DNA of 64,000 nucleotides from Serratia sp. H1w (GCF_000633355.1 NZ_AYMQ01000041.1:62001-126000), one strand, 5' to 3'. Shown: positions 35,231 through 45,777, numbered from the stretch's first letter. Numbers and translations: made by a program. Notes: a model not told the origin generated them from the letters alone.

Positions 35231-35267
35231 GCCGCTGATTCCCGATAATAGGCGGCTTTTCTTTTTT
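35231..35267 (+). terminator. Possible terminator between ydgK and rsxA
   Basis: GCCGC and GCGGC with a 17-nt loop are followed by TTTTCTTTTTTT. The stem is short, so this is a weak terminator or attenuator just before rsxA. Confidence 0.4.
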
Positions 35268-35278
35268 TAGGCGTTGCA

Positions 35279-35860
35279 ATGACCGAATACCTGCTGTTGT
35301 TTGTTGGCACCGTACTGGTGAACAACTTTGTCCTGGTTAAATTCCTGGGCCTGTGCCCCTTTATGGGCGTTTCCAAGAAACTGGAAAGTGCCATCGGCAT
35401 GGGCATGGCGACCACCTTTGTGATGACGCTGGCCTCGGTCTGCGCCTGGCTGATCAACAGCTTTATCCTGATCCCGCTGGATTTGGTCTATCTGCGCACG
35501 CTGTCCTTTATTCTGGTGATCGCCGTGGTGGTGCAATTCACCGAAATGGTGGTGCGTAAAACCAGCCCGGCGCTGTATCGCCTGCTGGGGATTTTCCTGC
35601 CGCTGATCACCACCAACTGTGCCGTATTGGGCGTGGCATTGCTCAACGTCAACCTGGGCTATAACTTCCTGCAATCTGCGGTTTATGGTTTCAGTGCCGC
35701 TGCGGGCTTCTCGTTGGTGATGGTGCTGTTTGCCGCCATCCGTGAGCGCTTGGCCGTAGCCGATGTTCCCGCACCGTTTCGTGGTTCCTCCATCGCCTTG
35801 ATCACCGCTGGCCTGATGTCCCTGGCCTTTATGGGCTTTACCGGGCTGGTGCGATTCTAA
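35279..35860 (+). CDS. rsxA: Electron transport complex subunit RsxA
   Basis: A 193-residue polytopic inner-membrane subunit of the Rsx (Rnf-type) complex. It begins [20 protein letters not shown] and contains [10 protein letters not shown] near residue 26 and [15 protein letters not shown] near 110. The paired Cys in GLCPF and TNCAV are the conserved ligands of the membrane iron centre shared by RsxA and RsxE. The complex drives electrons to SoxR to reset it. The stop overlaps the rsxB start by one base (TAATG). AGGCG precedes the ATG. Confidence 0.96.
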   Translation: MTEYLLLFVGTVLVNNFVLVKFLGLCPFMGVSKKLESAIGMGMATTFVMTLASVCAWLINSFILIPLDLVYLRTLSFILVIAVVVQFTEMVVRKTSPALYRLLGIFLPLITTNCAVLGVALLNVNLGYNFLQSAVYGFSAAAGFSLVMVLFAAIRERLAVADVPAPFRGSSIALITAGLMSLAFMGFTGLVRF

Positions 35861-36435
35861 TGACTGCGTTGTGGATTGCGATGGCGGCATTAAGCGCTCT
35901 GGGCCTGTTGTTTGGTCTGGTGCTGGGCTATGCCGCGCGCCGTTTTGAAGTGGAAGAAGATCCGGTTGCCGAACAGATCGACGAGATCCTGCCGCAAAGC
36001 CAATGTGGCCAATGCGGCTACCCTGGCTGCCGCCCTTACGCCGAGGCCGTGGCCAACGGTGAGATGATTAACAAGTGCGCGCCCGGCGGCGAGCAGGTGA
36101 TGCTCAAACTGGCCGAGTTACTCAACGTCGAACCGCAGCCGCTGGATGGCGGTGCCGCCGTGGCCGAACCGGTACGCAAGGTCGCCTTTATCGACGAAGC
36201 CAACTGCATCGGCTGCACCAAGTGCATTCAGGCCTGCCCGGTCGACGCCATCGTGGGCGCTACCCGCGCCATGCATACGGTCATTACCGATCTCTGTACC
36301 GGCTGCGATCTGTGCGTTGCGCCCTGCCCAACCGATTGTATTGAAATGATACCGGTCGCCACCACGACCGCCAGCTGGAAATGGGATATGAAAACCATTC
36401 CGGTGCAAGTGATCCCCGTGGAGCAACATGTTTAA
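35860..36435 (+). CDS. rsxB: Electron transport complex iron-sulphur subunit RsxB
   Basis: A 191-residue ferredoxin-like subunit. A single N-terminal membrane segment (residues 1-25) is followed by a cluster motif [16 protein letters not shown] near residue 48. Two four-iron ferredoxin motifs, [16 protein letters not shown] and [18 protein letters not shown], follow. It relays electrons between RsxC and the membrane subunits. It overlaps rsxA by 1 nt and rsxC by 8 nt, indicating translational coupling. Confidence 0.96.
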   Translation: MTALWIAMAALSALGLLFGLVLGYAARRFEVEEDPVAEQIDEILPQSQCGQCGYPGCRPYAEAVANGEMINKCAPGGEQVMLKLAELLNVEPQPLDGGAAVAEPVRKVAFIDEANCIGCTKCIQACPVDAIVGATRAMHTVITDLCTGCDLCVAPCPTDCIEMIPVATTTASWKWDMKTIPVQVIPVEQHV

Positions 36436-38491
36436 TCTGTTCGCCGCTATGAAAAAAGATCGGATCTGGGACTTTGACGGCGGCATCCATCCGCCAGAAA
36501 TGAAGACCCAGTCCAGCGGTGTGCCACTGCGCGTGGCTCCCCTGCCAGAGATTTTTATCGTCCCCCTGCAACAGCATTTGGGGCCGGAGGGTGAGCTGTG
36601 CGTTAAAGCCGGCGACTCTGTCCTGAAAGGCCAACCGCTGACCTTTGGCCGTGGTCGCACCTTGCCGGTACACGCGCCCACCTCAGGCACTATCCGCGCC
36701 ATTGAGCCTCACGTTACCGCTCACCCTTCAGGGCTGGCAGAGCTGTGCGTCATTATCGATCCTGACGGTGAAGATCGTTGGTGCGAATTGACTCCGGTTG
36801 CCGATTATCGCCAATTGGATGCGGCAGAGCTGATCCAACGCATTCACCAGGCCGGAATTGCCGGTCTGGGGGGCGCAGGTTTCCCGACGGCCAGCAAACT
36901 GCAAGGCGGGCGCGAAGAGGTAGAAACCCTGATCCTCAACGCCGCCGAATGCGAGCCTTACATCACCGCCGACGATCGGCTGATGCAAGAGCAGGCCGCA
37001 CAAATTATCGAGGGCACCCAGATCCTGCGCCACCTGTTGCAACCCAAGGTGACGTTGATCGGCATCGAAGATAACAAGCCGGAAGCCATCGCCGCCTTGC
37101 AAGTCGCCTTGCGCGGGCAGGATGACATCGTCCTGCGGGTGATCCCGACCAAATACCCTTCCGGCGGGGCCAAGCAGTTAACCAAGATCCTGACGGGCAA
37201 AGAAGTGCCTCACGGCAAGCGCTCGTCCACCATTGGTGTACTGATGCAGAACGTGGGCACCGCCTTTGCCATCAAGCGGGCGATTGTCGATGGCGAGCCG
37301 TTGATTGAACGCGTCGTCACTTTGACCGGCGAGGCCATGAGCCAACCCGGCAACGTTTGGGCACGCCTCGGTACTCCGGTGCAGCACTTGCTGGCCTTTG
37401 GCGGCTATCAACCGCAATCCCAACAGATGGTGGTCATGGGCGGCCCGCTGATGGGCTTCACGCTGCCTGCGTTAAATGTGCCAATCGTCAAAATCAGCAA
37501 CTGCTTGCTGGCACCTACGGTGGACGAAATGGCCGTACAGGAACCGGAACAATCCTGTATCCGCTGTGGCCTGTGTGTTGATGCCTGCCCTGCCGGGCTG
37601 TTGCCGCAGCAGCTTTACTGGTTCAGCCGTGGCGAAGAGCACGAGAAGGCGCGCCAGCATAATCTGTTTGACTGCATCGAATGTGGTGCCTGTGCCTACG
37701 TCTGCCCCAGCAATATTCCGTTAGTGCAATATTATCGCCAGGAGAAGGCTGAAATTAACGCGTTGGATCAGGAAGCGGCGCGTACCGCCGAAGCCAAGGC
37801 GCGTTATGAAGCCAAGCAGGCTCGTTTGGAGCGTGAGAAACTGGCGCGCGAAGAACGGCATAAGAAAGCGGCAGTGAAATTGACCGATAGCGATCAGGAT
37901 GCCGTGCAGGCAGCGCTGGCTCGCGTTCGCAGTAAAAACAATGAGGCTACTGGCGTTGCCGTTACCGGCCAGGAGCCGGACAACAGCGCCGCGATTGCTG
38001 CCCGCGAAGCGCGTAAAGCGCAGGCCAGAGAGCGTAAGCTCGAGCAGGCCAGCGAAATGCCTGAAGTACCCGCCGGGCAAGAGAAAGACCCACGGAAAGC
38101 GGCTGTGGCTGCGGCATTGGCACGAGTCAAAGCCAAGAAAGCGGCACAGGAGCAAAACGCAGAGAGCGCGGTGGTCACCGCAGAGCCAGAAGATCCTCGC
38201 AAGGCCGCGGTTGCAGCAGCATTGGCCCGCGTGAAGGCGAAAAAAGCGGCGCAGCAGGATGCAACTGCACAACCAGAACCCACGGTTGAGCCAGAAGATC
38301 CCCGCAAGGCCGCGGTTGCAGCCGCATTGGCCCGCGTGAAGGCGAAAAAAGCGGCGCAGCAGGAAGCTACTGCACAACCAGAACCCACGGTTGAGCCAGA
38401 AGATCCCCGTAAGGCCGCGGTTGCAGCAGCATTAGCTCGTGTGAAGGCGAAAAAAGCGGCGCAGCAGTTGGCAACTGTCGATAAAGAGTAA
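36428..38491 (+). CDS. rsxC: Electron transport complex subunit RsxC, with repeated C-terminal tail
   Basis: A 687-residue subunit. The N-terminal half holds the NADH/FMN-binding domain ([14 protein letters not shown] near residue 140, [15 protein letters not shown]). Two ferredoxin motifs, [18 protein letters not shown] and [18 protein letters not shown], lie near 377 and 417. From about 440 a long charged helical tail begins. It ends in four near-identical 35-residue repeats built on [20 protein letters not shown]. Such Ala/Lys tails vary in length between species. The gene overlaps rsxB. Unlike E. coli, rsxD does not follow directly. Confidence 0.95.
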   Translation: MFNLFAAMKKDRIWDFDGGIHPPEMKTQSSGVPLRVAPLPEIFIVPLQQHLGPEGELCVKAGDSVLKGQPLTFGRGRTLPVHAPTSGTIRAIEPHVTAHPSGLAELCVIIDPDGEDRWCELTPVADYRQLDAAELIQRIHQAGIAGLGGAGFPTASKLQGGREEVETLILNAAECEPYITADDRLMQEQAAQIIEGTQILRHLLQPKVTLIGIEDNKPEAIAALQVALRGQDDIVLRVIPTKYPSGGAKQLTKILTGKEVPHGKRSSTIGVLMQNVGTAFAIKRAIVDGEPLIERVVTLTGEAMSQPGNVWARLGTPVQHLLAFGGYQPQSQQMVVMGGPLMGFTLPALNVPIVKISNCLLAPTVDEMAVQEPEQSCIRCGLCVDACPAGLLPQQLYWFSRGEEHEKARQHNLFDCIECGACAYVCPSNIPLVQYYRQEKAEINALDQEAARTAEAKARYEAKQARLEREKLAREERHKKAAVKLTDSDQDAVQAALARVRSKNNEATGVAVTGQEPDNSAAIAAREARKAQARERKLEQASEMPEVPAGQEKDPRKAAVAAALARVKAKKAAQEQNAESAVVTAEPEDPRKAAVAAALARVKAKKAAQQDATAQPEPTVEPEDPRKAAVAAALARVKAKKAAQQEATAQPEPTVEPEDPRKAAVAAALARVKAKKAAQQLATVDKE
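38087..38467 (+). repeat. Four 105-bp tandem repeats inside rsxC
   Basis: Units begin at 38087, 38192, 38297 and 38402, exactly 105 bp apart, so each codes 35 residues in frame; the last is shortened by the gene end. Units 2 to 4 are nearly identical at DNA level, which points to recent slippage or recombination. Confidence 0.9.
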
Positions 38492-38508
38492 TCAAGGCAG
38501 GGTCGTAG

Positions 38509-38663
38509 CCCCTCACCCCAACCCTCTCCCGATGTAAAGCCTGGGGATCCAATGAACACCGTGATGGGGAGAGGGAGCGACTGCGGTGTAGTGGTCAAGT
38601 GCTGGCGTCTGCTTGTGGCACATTCAGTCCCCTCTCCCTTTGGGAGAGGGTTAGGGTGAGGGG
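38509..38663. repeat. Composite intergenic repeat element, copy 2 (about 155 bp)
   Basis: Bounded by CCTCACCCCAACCCTCTCC at the left (38509-38530) and the reverse complement of CCTCACCCTAACCCTCTCC at the right (38642-38663). It has the same length and interior landmarks as 14922-15076, in the opposite orientation. It begins 17 nt after rsxC and ends exactly at the stop codon of the leftward regulator gene. Confidence 0.87.
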
Positions 38664-39557
38664 CTAATCAATAGAAATCAGGTAGGTGTAATTGACATCG
38701 ATCTGACGCAGTTTGGCATCCTGGTTCCACGCCTTGGCTTCAATCATCTCCATCTCGACGCTGCCGCGCACTTCGTTACGCAGCCCTGGCATCACATGTG
38801 AGATCAGGTACGAGACAAATTTGATACACTCTTTTGCCGTCCCCTGGTGTGCTATGGCGATATACTCACGCGTTGGCAGATGAATGTCGTCAATTTTATG
38901 ACCCGACAGAATGTCTTTTTTAAATTCCGGTTCCACCGCCATCGTATGCGTGACTGAGCATTCAGCATCACCGTTCTCACGAGCTGAATGAATGCTGTAA
39001 ACCTTGTGGCACTCCATATTCAAGCCTTTGAAGAAATCATTGAAGATTTCCCCCTTCATGGCGATACAGGAGGAAATCGCCATCTCCTGCGCCCCATCGA
39101 ACTCCATCTCCCGCGTAAACCCTACCAGGTGTGTATCCGGTAACGTCAGCCGCTGTATTTCCGGGTAAAAACCCGCTTCATACACCGCTTCGAAGTCGAA
39201 GCGCGGCATCAGGCTCTGCACGTCCCATTTATCCATGGTGCGGTAGCGATTTGGCGTGATGCCAAAACGTTGCTTAAACATCCGGGTAAAGGTTTGCTGC
39301 GAGTCAAAACCCAGCTCATCGGAGATGTCGATAATGGTACGGTTGGTAATGCGCAGCGCAACCGCCGCACGGGTAAGAATGCGTGAGCGAATATAGGTGG
39401 CAAGCTGGATGCCGGTGATGCGCTTGAACTTGCGCTGTAGGTGCCACTTGGAATAGCCAGAAATACGCGCAACCTCATCAAGGTTTGGCCGCGTCTCCAG
39501 ATGGATTTCGACCCACTCGATCAGTTCATCAATAAAAAATATGTCTTCATTAGTCAT
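38664..39557 (-). CDS. Rob-like AraC-family regulator inside the rsx cluster
   Basis: A 297-residue protein. Residues 8-105 form an AraC/XylS double helix-turn-helix of the MarA/SoxS/Rob type: VARISGYSKWHLQRKFKRIT, then DISDELGFDSQQTFTRMFKQ and RFGITPNRYRTMD. The rest resembles the GyrI-like effector domain found in Rob. It is close in length to Rob (289). Such proteins often control efflux and redox-stress genes. It is transcribed against the rsx genes between rsxC and rsxD. The start at 39557 lacks a strong ribosome-binding site. The target is not known; sensing linked to SoxR/Rsx is speculation. Confidence 0.87.
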   Translation of the reverse strand: MTNEDIFFIDELIEWVEIHLETRPNLDEVARISGYSKWHLQRKFKRITGIQLATYIRSRILTRAAVALRITNRTIIDISDELGFDSQQTFTRMFKQRFGITPNRYRTMDKWDVQSLMPRFDFEAVYEAGFYPEIQRLTLPDTHLVGFTREMEFDGAQEMAISSCIAMKGEIFNDFFKGLNMECHKVYSIHSARENGDAECSVTHTMAVEPEFKKDILSGHKIDDIHLPTREYIAIAHQGTAKECIKFVSYLISHVMPGLRNEVRGSVEMEMIEAKAWNQDAKLRQIDVNYTYLISID

Positions 39558-39909
39558 TATTATCTGTTCACTACTTCAATAAATAGCCGGGATAGTAACC
39601 CACGTTAATTATACAAAAGTTGTTATTCCGTGCGAAAAGTACGTCCGAAAATAGCAGCTCAATCATCAGTCTGCCAACCTTTACTGCATGTCTTGGACGT
39701 TAATATAGATAAGTCTCAGTCCGGTTTGGCTTGGAAAACCACCGTCGTTGGCGCGCCATCACCTCCAACAGAGGTGAAAACCTGAATATCCCCATGATTA
39801 GCACGTATTACCCGGCATATGATTGAGGTAGAATGCAACGCTGTAATTTCCCCCGGTGCCCGCACCGTGAATGCACTGATTAACATGGCAAAGAAATGGT
39901 AGTGATCCT
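39558..39909. other. Intergenic region between the Rob-like gene and rsxD
   Basis: About 350 bp with no credible gene. It must hold the promoter of the leftward regulator and, because rsxD is cut off from rsxABC, probably a promoter for rsxDGE-nth. A possible TAGAAT box occurs at 39828, but its -35 partner is poor. No other signal stands out. Confidence 0.5.
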
Positions 39910-40995
39910 ATGAAGTTCAGGCCGGTACAACAGGCAGCCCCCAAGGGCTTACACATCGCCAGCTCTCCGTTTACCCATAACCAGCAAAACACCAGCCGCA
40001 TCATGCTTTGGGTCATGCTGGCCTGTATTCCCGGTATGGCCGCACAGTTGTGGTTTTTTGGCTATGGCAACCTTATTCAGACCGCGTTGGCGATGGTGAC
40101 CGCCCTCGGGGCCGAGGCCGCCATTCTTGCTCTGCGTAAACAACCGGTAAAAGCCCGGCTGGCGGATAACTCTGCCCTGCTTACCGCGTTGCTGCTGGGT
40201 ATTAGCCTGCCACCTCTGGCTCCCTGGTGGATGATCGTTATCGGTACCTTTTTCGCCATTGTGATCGCCAAACAGCTGTACGGTGGACTGGGGCAAAACC
40301 CGTTCAACCCGGCCATGGTCGGTTACGTGGTGCTGTTGATCTCTTTCCCGGTACAGATGACCAGCTGGTTACCGCCGGATGAACTGCGCGCCACCGCCCT
40401 GACCCTGCCGGATACCTTGCTGGCCATTTTCAGCGGCCATACAGCTCAGGGAGCAACCCTGCACGAATTGCAGATGGGTGTCGATGGCATCAGCCAGGCA
40501 ACGCCGTTAGACGGCTTTAAAACCGGCCTGCGCAGCGGACACTCGGTGGAACAGGTGCTTGGGCAACCGCTATTTGGCGGCACGCTGGCCGGTATCGGCT
40601 GGCAGTGGATTAACCTGGGCTTCCTGCTCGGCGGCCTGTTTATGCTGGGACGGAAACTGATCCACTGGCAAATTCCGTTCAGCATGTTGGCCGTGATTGC
40701 CCTGTGCTCAGGCTTAGCCTGGACGTTGGATCCTGCCCATCAGGCTTCCCCGCTGATCCACCTGTTCTCCGGAGCCACCATGCTAGGGGCGTTTTTTATT
40801 GCCACCGACCCGGTCAGTGCCTCCACGACGCCCAAAGGGCGGCTGATTTATGGCGGCCTCGTTGGCCTGCTGGTGTGGTTGATCCGCGTGTATGGCGGTT
40901 ATCCGGACGGCGTCGCCTTTGCCGTGCTGCTGGCCAACATTACCGTTCCATTGATCGATCACTACACGCAACCACGCGTGTATGGCCACCGTTGA
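39910..40995 (+). CDS. rsxD: Electron transport complex subunit RsxD
   Basis: A 361-residue polytopic subunit of the RnfD/NqrB type. It starts [20 protein letters not shown]; the [18 protein letters not shown] block is typical. [20 protein letters not shown] lies near residue 118, [15 protein letters not shown] near 195 (the Thr likely carries covalent FMN in the SxxTP-like site), and [20 protein letters not shown] near 290. It starts about 1.4 kb after rsxC because a regulator gene and repeat intervene. rsxG follows after 9 nt. The ribosome-binding site is weak. Confidence 0.95.
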   Translation: MKFRPVQQAAPKGLHIASSPFTHNQQNTSRIMLWVMLACIPGMAAQLWFFGYGNLIQTALAMVTALGAEAAILALRKQPVKARLADNSALLTALLLGISLPPLAPWWMIVIGTFFAIVIAKQLYGGLGQNPFNPAMVGYVVLLISFPVQMTSWLPPDELRATALTLPDTLLAIFSGHTAQGATLHELQMGVDGISQATPLDGFKTGLRSGHSVEQVLGQPLFGGTLAGIGWQWINLGFLLGGLFMLGRKLIHWQIPFSMLAVIALCSGLAWTLDPAHQASPLIHLFSGATMLGAFFIATDPVSASTTPKGRLIYGGLVGLLVWLIRVYGGYPDGVAFAVLLANITVPLIDHYTQPRVYGHR

Positions 40996-41004
40996 GGAGT
41001 CAAT

Positions 41005-41634
41005 ATGCTTAATTCCATGAGAAAGCATGGCACCACACTGGCCGTGTTTGCCGCAGTCACCACTGGCCTGACCGCCGTAGTGTACCAACTAACCAAAACC
41101 ACCATTGCCCACCAGGCAGCGCTGCAACAGAAGGCGCTGCTGGATCAGGTCGTGCCGCCGGAGCATTATGACAACGATATGCAGAGCGAATGCCTGCTGG
41201 TCAGCGATCCGACGCTAGGTAACGGCGCACCGCACCACCTGTATCTGGCCCGCAAGAATGGCCAACTGGTAGCGGCTGCATTGGAAACCACCGCCCCCGA
41301 TGGTTACTCTGGAGCGATCCAACTGCTGGTCGGGGCCGACTTTAACGGCACGGTGCTGGGAACCCGGGTGATAGAACATCACGAAACGCCTGGGCTAGGC
41401 GACAAAATCGAATTGCGTATTACCGACTGGATCACTTTCTTTAGTGGTAAAAAGATCGACGGCCCGGATGATAAGCGTTGGGCAGTAAAAAAAGACGGCG
41501 GCATGTTTGATCAGTTCACCGGGGCCACTATCACCCCACGTGCCGTAGTCAACGCCGTGCGGCGTACCGCGTTGTTTATGGAAACGCTGCCGCCTAAACT
41601 CGATACCTTGCCTGCCTGCGGAGCCAGCGAATGA
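41005..41634 (+). CDS. rsxG: Electron transport complex subunit RsxG
   Basis: A 209-residue subunit with one N-terminal membrane anchor (residues 10-30) and a periplasmic FMN-binding domain. The covalent flavin site is [15 protein letters not shown] near residues 172-186, with Thr as the usual attachment residue. [19 protein letters not shown] precedes it as in RnfG. GAGGAG precedes the ATG. It overlaps rsxE by 4 nt (ATGA). Confidence 0.95.
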   Translation: MLNSMRKHGTTLAVFAAVTTGLTAVVYQLTKTTIAHQAALQQKALLDQVVPPEHYDNDMQSECLLVSDPTLGNGAPHHLYLARKNGQLVAAALETTAPDGYSGAIQLLVGADFNGTVLGTRVIEHHETPGLGDKIELRITDWITFFSGKKIDGPDDKRWAVKKDGGMFDQFTGATITPRAVVNAVRRTALFMETLPPKLDTLPACGASE

Positions 41635-42332
41635 GTGAAGCCAAAGAGTTAATCGTGCAGGGGTTGTGGAAAAACAACTCCGCGTTAGTGCAATTATTGG
41701 GGCTGTGCCCGCTGCTGGCGGTAACCTCAACCGCCACCAACGCCTTGGGGCTTGGGTTGGCGACTACGCTGGTGCTGACTATTACCAACGGTTCCATTTC
41801 CGCCCTGCGTCGCTGGATCCCGAGCGAGGTGCGCATTCCGATTTACGTGATGATCATTGCCGCTGCGGTGAGTATCGTGCAGATGCTGATCAACGCCTAT
41901 GCCTTCGGCCTGTATCAGTCTTTAGGGATTTTTATCCCGCTGATCGTCACCAACTGTATCGTGGTTGGCCGCGCTGAGGCAGTTGCGGCACGTAAACCGG
42001 TAGGATTGGCCTTGATCGACGGGATGGCCATCGGGCTCGGTGCCACCAGCGCCATGTTTGTGCTGGGTTCGCTACGCGAGCTGATTGGCAACGGCACGCT
42101 GTTTGATGGTGCCGACCTGCTGCTGGGCGGTTGGGCCAAAGTGTTGCGCATCGAGATTGTCCATTTCGACACGCCTTTCCTGCTGGCCATGCTGCCACCA
42201 GGGGCCTTTATCGGCCTGGGATTGATGCTGGCAACCAAGTATCTGATTGACGAAAAAATGAAGGCGCGTAAAGCCAAGGCCTTGGCAGTTGACACCAACA
42301 TGGAACAGGGGCACGTAGAGAAAGCGCTATGA
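41631..42332 (+). CDS. rsxE: Electron transport complex subunit RsxE
   Basis: A 233-residue polytopic subunit, the partner of RsxA. It starts [20 protein letters not shown] and contains [20 protein letters not shown] and [20 protein letters not shown]; the GLCP and TNC cysteines match those in RsxA. The C-terminus is basic. It overlaps rsxG and nth by 4 nt each, so rsxDGE-nth is one coupled unit. Confidence 0.95.
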   Translation: MSEAKELIVQGLWKNNSALVQLLGLCPLLAVTSTATNALGLGLATTLVLTITNGSISALRRWIPSEVRIPIYVMIIAAAVSIVQMLINAYAFGLYQSLGIFIPLIVTNCIVVGRAEAVAARKPVGLALIDGMAIGLGATSAMFVLGSLRELIGNGTLFDGADLLLGGWAKVLRIEIVHFDTPFLLAMLPPGAFIGLGLMLATKYLIDEKMKARKAKALAVDTNMEQGHVEKAL

Positions 42333-42970
42333 ATAAAGAGAAACGCCTGGAGATCCTGACCCGTTTGCGGGGCAACGACCCACACCCGACCACCGAACTG
42401 GTGTATACCACACCTTTTGAGCTGCTGATTTCCGTGCTGCTCTCTGCGCAGGCCACCGATGTCAGCGTTAACAAGGCCACGGCCAAACTCTACCCGGTTG
42501 CCAACACGCCAGCGGCCATGCTGGCGTTGGGGGTTGACGGCGTCAAAGAGTACATCAAAACCATCGGCCTGTTTAACAGCAAAGCCGAGAACGTGATCAA
42601 GACCTGCCGCATCCTGCTGGAACAGCACGATGGTGAAGTGCCGGAAGATCGTGCCGCACTCGAAGCCCTACCCGGCGTAGGGCGTAAAACGGCCAACGTA
42701 GTGTTGAATACCGCCTTTGGTTGGCCGACCATTGCCGTCGATACCCATATCTTCCGCGTTTGTAACCGCACCCATTTCGCCCCAGGGAAAAACGTTGAGC
42801 AGGTGGAGGAGAAGCTGCTGAAAGTGGTTCCCGCCGAGTTTAAGGTCGACTGCCATCACTGGCTGATCCTGCATGGCCGCTATACCTGTATCGCACGCAA
42901 ACCGCGCTGCGGTTCATGTATTATCGAAGATCTGTGCGAGTTTAAAGAGAAAGTTTATCCGTTGAATTAA
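42329..42970 (+). CDS. nth: Endonuclease III Nth
   Basis: A 213-residue base-excision-repair glycosylase/AP lyase for oxidised pyrimidines. The helix-hairpin-helix and catalytic region reads [17 protein letters not shown] (catalytic Lys) followed by [10 protein letters not shown] (catalytic Asp). The C-terminal four-iron cluster has the Cys-X6-Cys-X2-Cys-X5-Cys pattern in [17 protein letters not shown]. The start overlaps the rsxE stop (ATGA), as in E. coli. Confidence 0.97.
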   Translation: MNKEKRLEILTRLRGNDPHPTTELVYTTPFELLISVLLSAQATDVSVNKATAKLYPVANTPAAMLALGVDGVKEYIKTIGLFNSKAENVIKTCRILLEQHDGEVPEDRAALEALPGVGRKTANVVLNTAFGWPTIAVDTHIFRVCNRTHFAPGKNVEQVEEKLLKVVPAEFKVDCHHWLILHGRYTCIARKPRCGSCIIEDLCEFKEKVYPLN

Positions 42971-42976
42971 GCCTGC

Positions 42977-42998
42977 CGGGCACAACGATCCGTGCCCG
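42977..42998 (+). terminator. Hairpin after nth
   Basis: CGGGCAC and GTGCCCG form a perfect 7-bp stem with an 8-nt loop; a T-run (GGTTTTTT) appears about 17 nt later. A probable end of the rsxDGE-nth transcript. Confidence 0.6.
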
Positions 42999-43564
42999 CT
43001 TCCCCTCCCTGCGGTTTTTTATCAAAAATGTGACTTCTGACAGCATTAACCTTGGTGGCGCTCGGGATTTCGCTACAAACCCGCTGTTTTCGATATTTTC
43101 AACCCTAAAATTAGTCAAAAATTGTGGTTAAGCTCACGTCTTGATGTTCACATTCCATTTACAAATCCCATCACCACATCATCTATTTTCTAAAATTTCA
43201 CTCAAACCAAGTTATGCACGACAAACCAAGGTCAAGCAGCCAGAAGGCATTGATATGGACTGGATATAAATAAAATAGCAGAAGATATAACTAAAATAAT
43301 TCAGGACGGCTTTTAATCAAAACAAAAGCTCGGCAAATTTAAAAATAGCAAACGTTAATACTGCATAACATTTGCAACATAGTTACATGGCGTGGTGAAT
43401 GTTATATGTAACAGAACATGTCAAAAAGCTTGCCACGTTGACAAAGATAGTGAACATTAACCGCCGGCATTAATCCTATAACAATGCAGAAGGGTGCAGC
43501 CCAGCATCACATTCTGCAATTTCCCGTCGTGACAATTCGGGTAGTGAAAAAACCAGAGGTACCA
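42999..43564. other. Long AT-rich leader region of dtpA
   Basis: About 570 bp without a credible gene. It is clearly more AT-rich than the flanks and presumably contains the dtpA promoter(s); E. coli dtpA is OmpR-dependent with a long leader. TGTGG-N6-TCACG at 43123-43138 is a plausible CRP site. Several AAAT/ATAA stretches resemble H-NS-type DNA. An in-frame upstream extension of dtpA to 43484 is probably untranslated. Confidence 0.5.
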
Positions 43565-45073
43565 GTGTCAACTGCAAACAACAATTCTTCGGACAACATT
43601 AGCCTTAACGCGTTTAAGCAACCTAAGGCCTTCTACCTGATCTTCTCGATTGAACTCTGGGAACGTTTCGGCTACTACGGTCTGCAAGGCATCATGGCCG
43701 TCTACCTGGTCAAAATGCTTGGCCTGAGTGAAGCCGACTCGATCACGCTGTTCTCCTCATTCAGTGCGCTGGTCTACGGTTTCGTGGCCATTGGTGGCTG
43801 GCTGGGGGATAAAGTGCTCGGCTCCAAGCGGGTGATCGTGTTGGGTGCCATCGTTCTGGCCGCCGGTTACGCCATGGTGGCCTATTCTGGCCATGATATC
43901 TTCTGGGTATACCTGGGGATGGCCACCATCGCCGTAGGTAGTGGCCTGTTTAAAGCCAACCCTTCTTCCCTGCTGTCTACCTGCTATGAGAAAGACGACC
44001 CGCGTTTGGACGGTGCATTTACCATGTACTATATGTCCGTCAACATCGGTTCATTCTTCTCCATGCTGGCAACGCCATGGTTAGCGGCCAAATATGGCTG
44101 GAGCGTGGCGTTCTCTCTGAGCGTGGTAGGTATGTTGATCACTTTGGTCAACTTTATGATGTGCCACGGCTGGGTGAAGCAATACGGTTCAAAACCTGAC
44201 TTCAAGCCGTTGCATATTCAAAAACTGCTGATGGTGCTGGTTGGCGTTGTGGCCTTGATTGCGCTTTCCAGCTGGTTGCTGCATAACCAGATTATTGCCC
44301 GCGTGGCGCTGGCTATCGTTTCCGTGGGTATCGTTATCGTGTTCGCCAAGGAAACCTTTGCCTTGCACGGTGCCGCACGTCGTAAAATGATCGTCGCCTT
44401 CCTGCTGATGCTCGAAGCGGTCGTGTTCTTCGTGTTGTACAGCCAGATGCCGACCTCACTGAACTTCTTTGCCATCCATAACGTTGAGCACAATATTCTG
44501 GGGATCGCCTTTGAGCCGGAGCAGTACCAGGCGCTGAACCCGTTCTGGATCATGCTGGCCAGCCCTCTCCTCGCGGCGCTGTATAACAAGATGGGTGACC
44601 GTCTGCCGATGCCGCACAAGTTTGCCTTCGGCATGATCCTGTGCTCCGGCGCGTTCCTGGTGCTGCCGTGGGGCGCAAGCTTCGCCAATGACCAGGGCAT
44701 CGTCTCCGTTAACTGGCTGATCTTGAGCTATGCCCTGCAGAGTATCGGTGAGCTGATGATCTCGGGTCTGGGTCTGGCCATGGTTGCCCAGTTGGTACCA
44801 CAGCGTCTGATGGGCTTCATCATGGGCTCCTGGTTCCTGACTACCGCCGCCGCCGCACTGATCGCCGGTAAAGTCGCGGGTCTGACCGCCGTGCCAAGCG
44901 ACATCAACGATCCTCACGCTTCTTTGGCTATCTACAGCCATGTGTTTATGCAGATTGGTATCGCCACCGCAGTGATCGCCGTGTTGATGATGCTGACCGC
45001 ACCGAAGCTGTACCGTATGACGCTGGACACCGCAGAAGATACGGCAGAAAAAGCGAAAGCTGCTGCCCTCTAA
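43565..45073 (+). CDS. dtpA: Dipeptide/tripeptide permease DtpA (GTG start)
   Basis: A 502-residue proton-coupled peptide transporter of the POT/PTR2 family with about 14 membrane segments. The signature [20 protein letters not shown] lies near residues 28-47, with [20 protein letters not shown] and [20 protein letters not shown] further on. It matches E. coli DtpA (500 residues). Translation starts at GTG 43565, giving VSTANNNSS like E. coli MSTANQKP, with AGAGG five bases upstream. It is preceded by nth as in E. coli. A strong terminator follows. Confidence 0.96.
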   Translation: MSTANNNSSDNISLNAFKQPKAFYLIFSIELWERFGYYGLQGIMAVYLVKMLGLSEADSITLFSSFSALVYGFVAIGGWLGDKVLGSKRVIVLGAIVLAAGYAMVAYSGHDIFWVYLGMATIAVGSGLFKANPSSLLSTCYEKDDPRLDGAFTMYYMSVNIGSFFSMLATPWLAAKYGWSVAFSLSVVGMLITLVNFMMCHGWVKQYGSKPDFKPLHIQKLLMVLVGVVALIALSSWLLHNQIIARVALAIVSVGIVIVFAKETFALHGAARRKMIVAFLLMLEAVVFFVLYSQMPTSLNFFAIHNVEHNILGIAFEPEQYQALNPFWIMLASPLLAALYNKMGDRLPMPHKFAFGMILCSGAFLVLPWGASFANDQGIVSVNWLILSYALQSIGELMISGLGLAMVAQLVPQRLMGFIMGSWFLTTAAAALIAGKVAGLTAVPSDINDPHASLAIYSHVFMQIGIATAVIAVLMMLTAPKLYRMTLDTAEDTAEKAKAAAL

Positions 45074-45095
45074 TCCCTGCTGTAACCTGACCATC

Positions 45096-45126
45096 AAACG
45101 CCGGAGCCTAGCTTCGGCGTTTTTTT
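45096..45126 (+). terminator. Rho-independent terminator after dtpA
   Basis: AAACGCCG and CGGCGTTT pair around a loop containing AGCCTAGCT, running into seven Ts. It is a textbook terminator 22 nt after the stop. Confidence 0.93.
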
Positions 45127-45174
45127 CTGACCAAACCCCGCTTGAATGCCAATAATGCTGCGCCCGCTCCGCGA

Positions 45175-45738
45175 TCAAGCTCGCGGGTAGTGGATCAGAT
45201 CGTGAATACGCACCGGCTCTGAGCTGGCATTGTGATACGCATGCGGGCAGTCTGCCTGGAAACGCATGGCCTCACCACTAGCAAGGCTGTACCACTTGCC
45301 GTTGATCGCCAATTCCAACTGGCCACTGATCACGATAACGTGTTCAATTACGCCCGCCTCGTGTGCCGAAGATTCGCTCACCGCACCAGGAGCCAGGTCG
45401 ATCACAAACAGATCAAAACCCAATTGACGATCGAATGGAAACAGCGGTACCACGCGCATGTCGGCATTGTGTTGATTGAATATTGGCAGCTCACCGTAGC
45501 GGTGCAGCATCGCCGCCGGTTGCAACGGTGCGGCTTCAAGAAAAGCCGAGAACGCCACGTTAAACCCGGTAGCAATTTTCCACAACGTCGCCACCGTCGG
45601 GCTAGATTCACCCCGTTCAATCTGCCCCAGCATCGCCTTGCTGACGCCCGTCTTTTCGGCGGCCTGATTCAGGCTCCAACCGCGCTGTGTACGTAATGAC
45701 TTCAGCGTTTGTGCCAAATGGCTGCCAAGATCCTGCAT
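45175..45738 (-). CDS. sutR: XRE/cupin transcriptional regulator SutR (YdcN)
   Basis: A 187-residue regulator. Residues 8-62 are a Cro/CI helix-turn-helix (SLNQAAEKTGVSKAMLGQIE then GESSPTVATLWKIA). Residues 105-185 are a cupin ending FQADCPHAYHNASSEPVRI. It matches E. coli YdcN/SutR, which is divergent from ydcO exactly as here. It likely binds the paired palindromes between the two genes. E. coli places this pair elsewhere in the terminus, so its position after dtpA is a difference. Confidence 0.88.
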   Translation of the reverse strand: MQDLGSHLAQTLKSLRTQRGWSLNQAAEKTGVSKAMLGQIERGESSPTVATLWKIATGFNVAFSAFLEAAPLQPAAMLHRYGELPIFNQHNADMRVVPLFPFDRQLGFDLFVIDLAPGAVSESSAHEAGVIEHVIVISGQLELAINGKWYSLASGEAMRFQADCPHAYHNASSEPVRIHDLIHYPRA

Positions 45739-45777
45739 AGCTGTTCTCCTGAAAGGTCTGGACGATTATACCCCCTT

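Noticed and set aside
35267-35890. 207-codon leftward frame opposite rsxA
   Set aside because: Low-complexity Gln/His/Gly-rich translation opposite a conserved membrane-protein gene.
38664-39557. The Rob-like gene as SoxS or MarA itself
   Set aside because: The protein is 297 residues with a large C-terminal domain, while SoxS and MarA are about 110-130 residues and lack it.
43380-43396. AACATAGTTACAT as an inverted Ter site
   Set aside because: It shares only short words with the Ter core and lacks the conserved TGTTGTAAC block.
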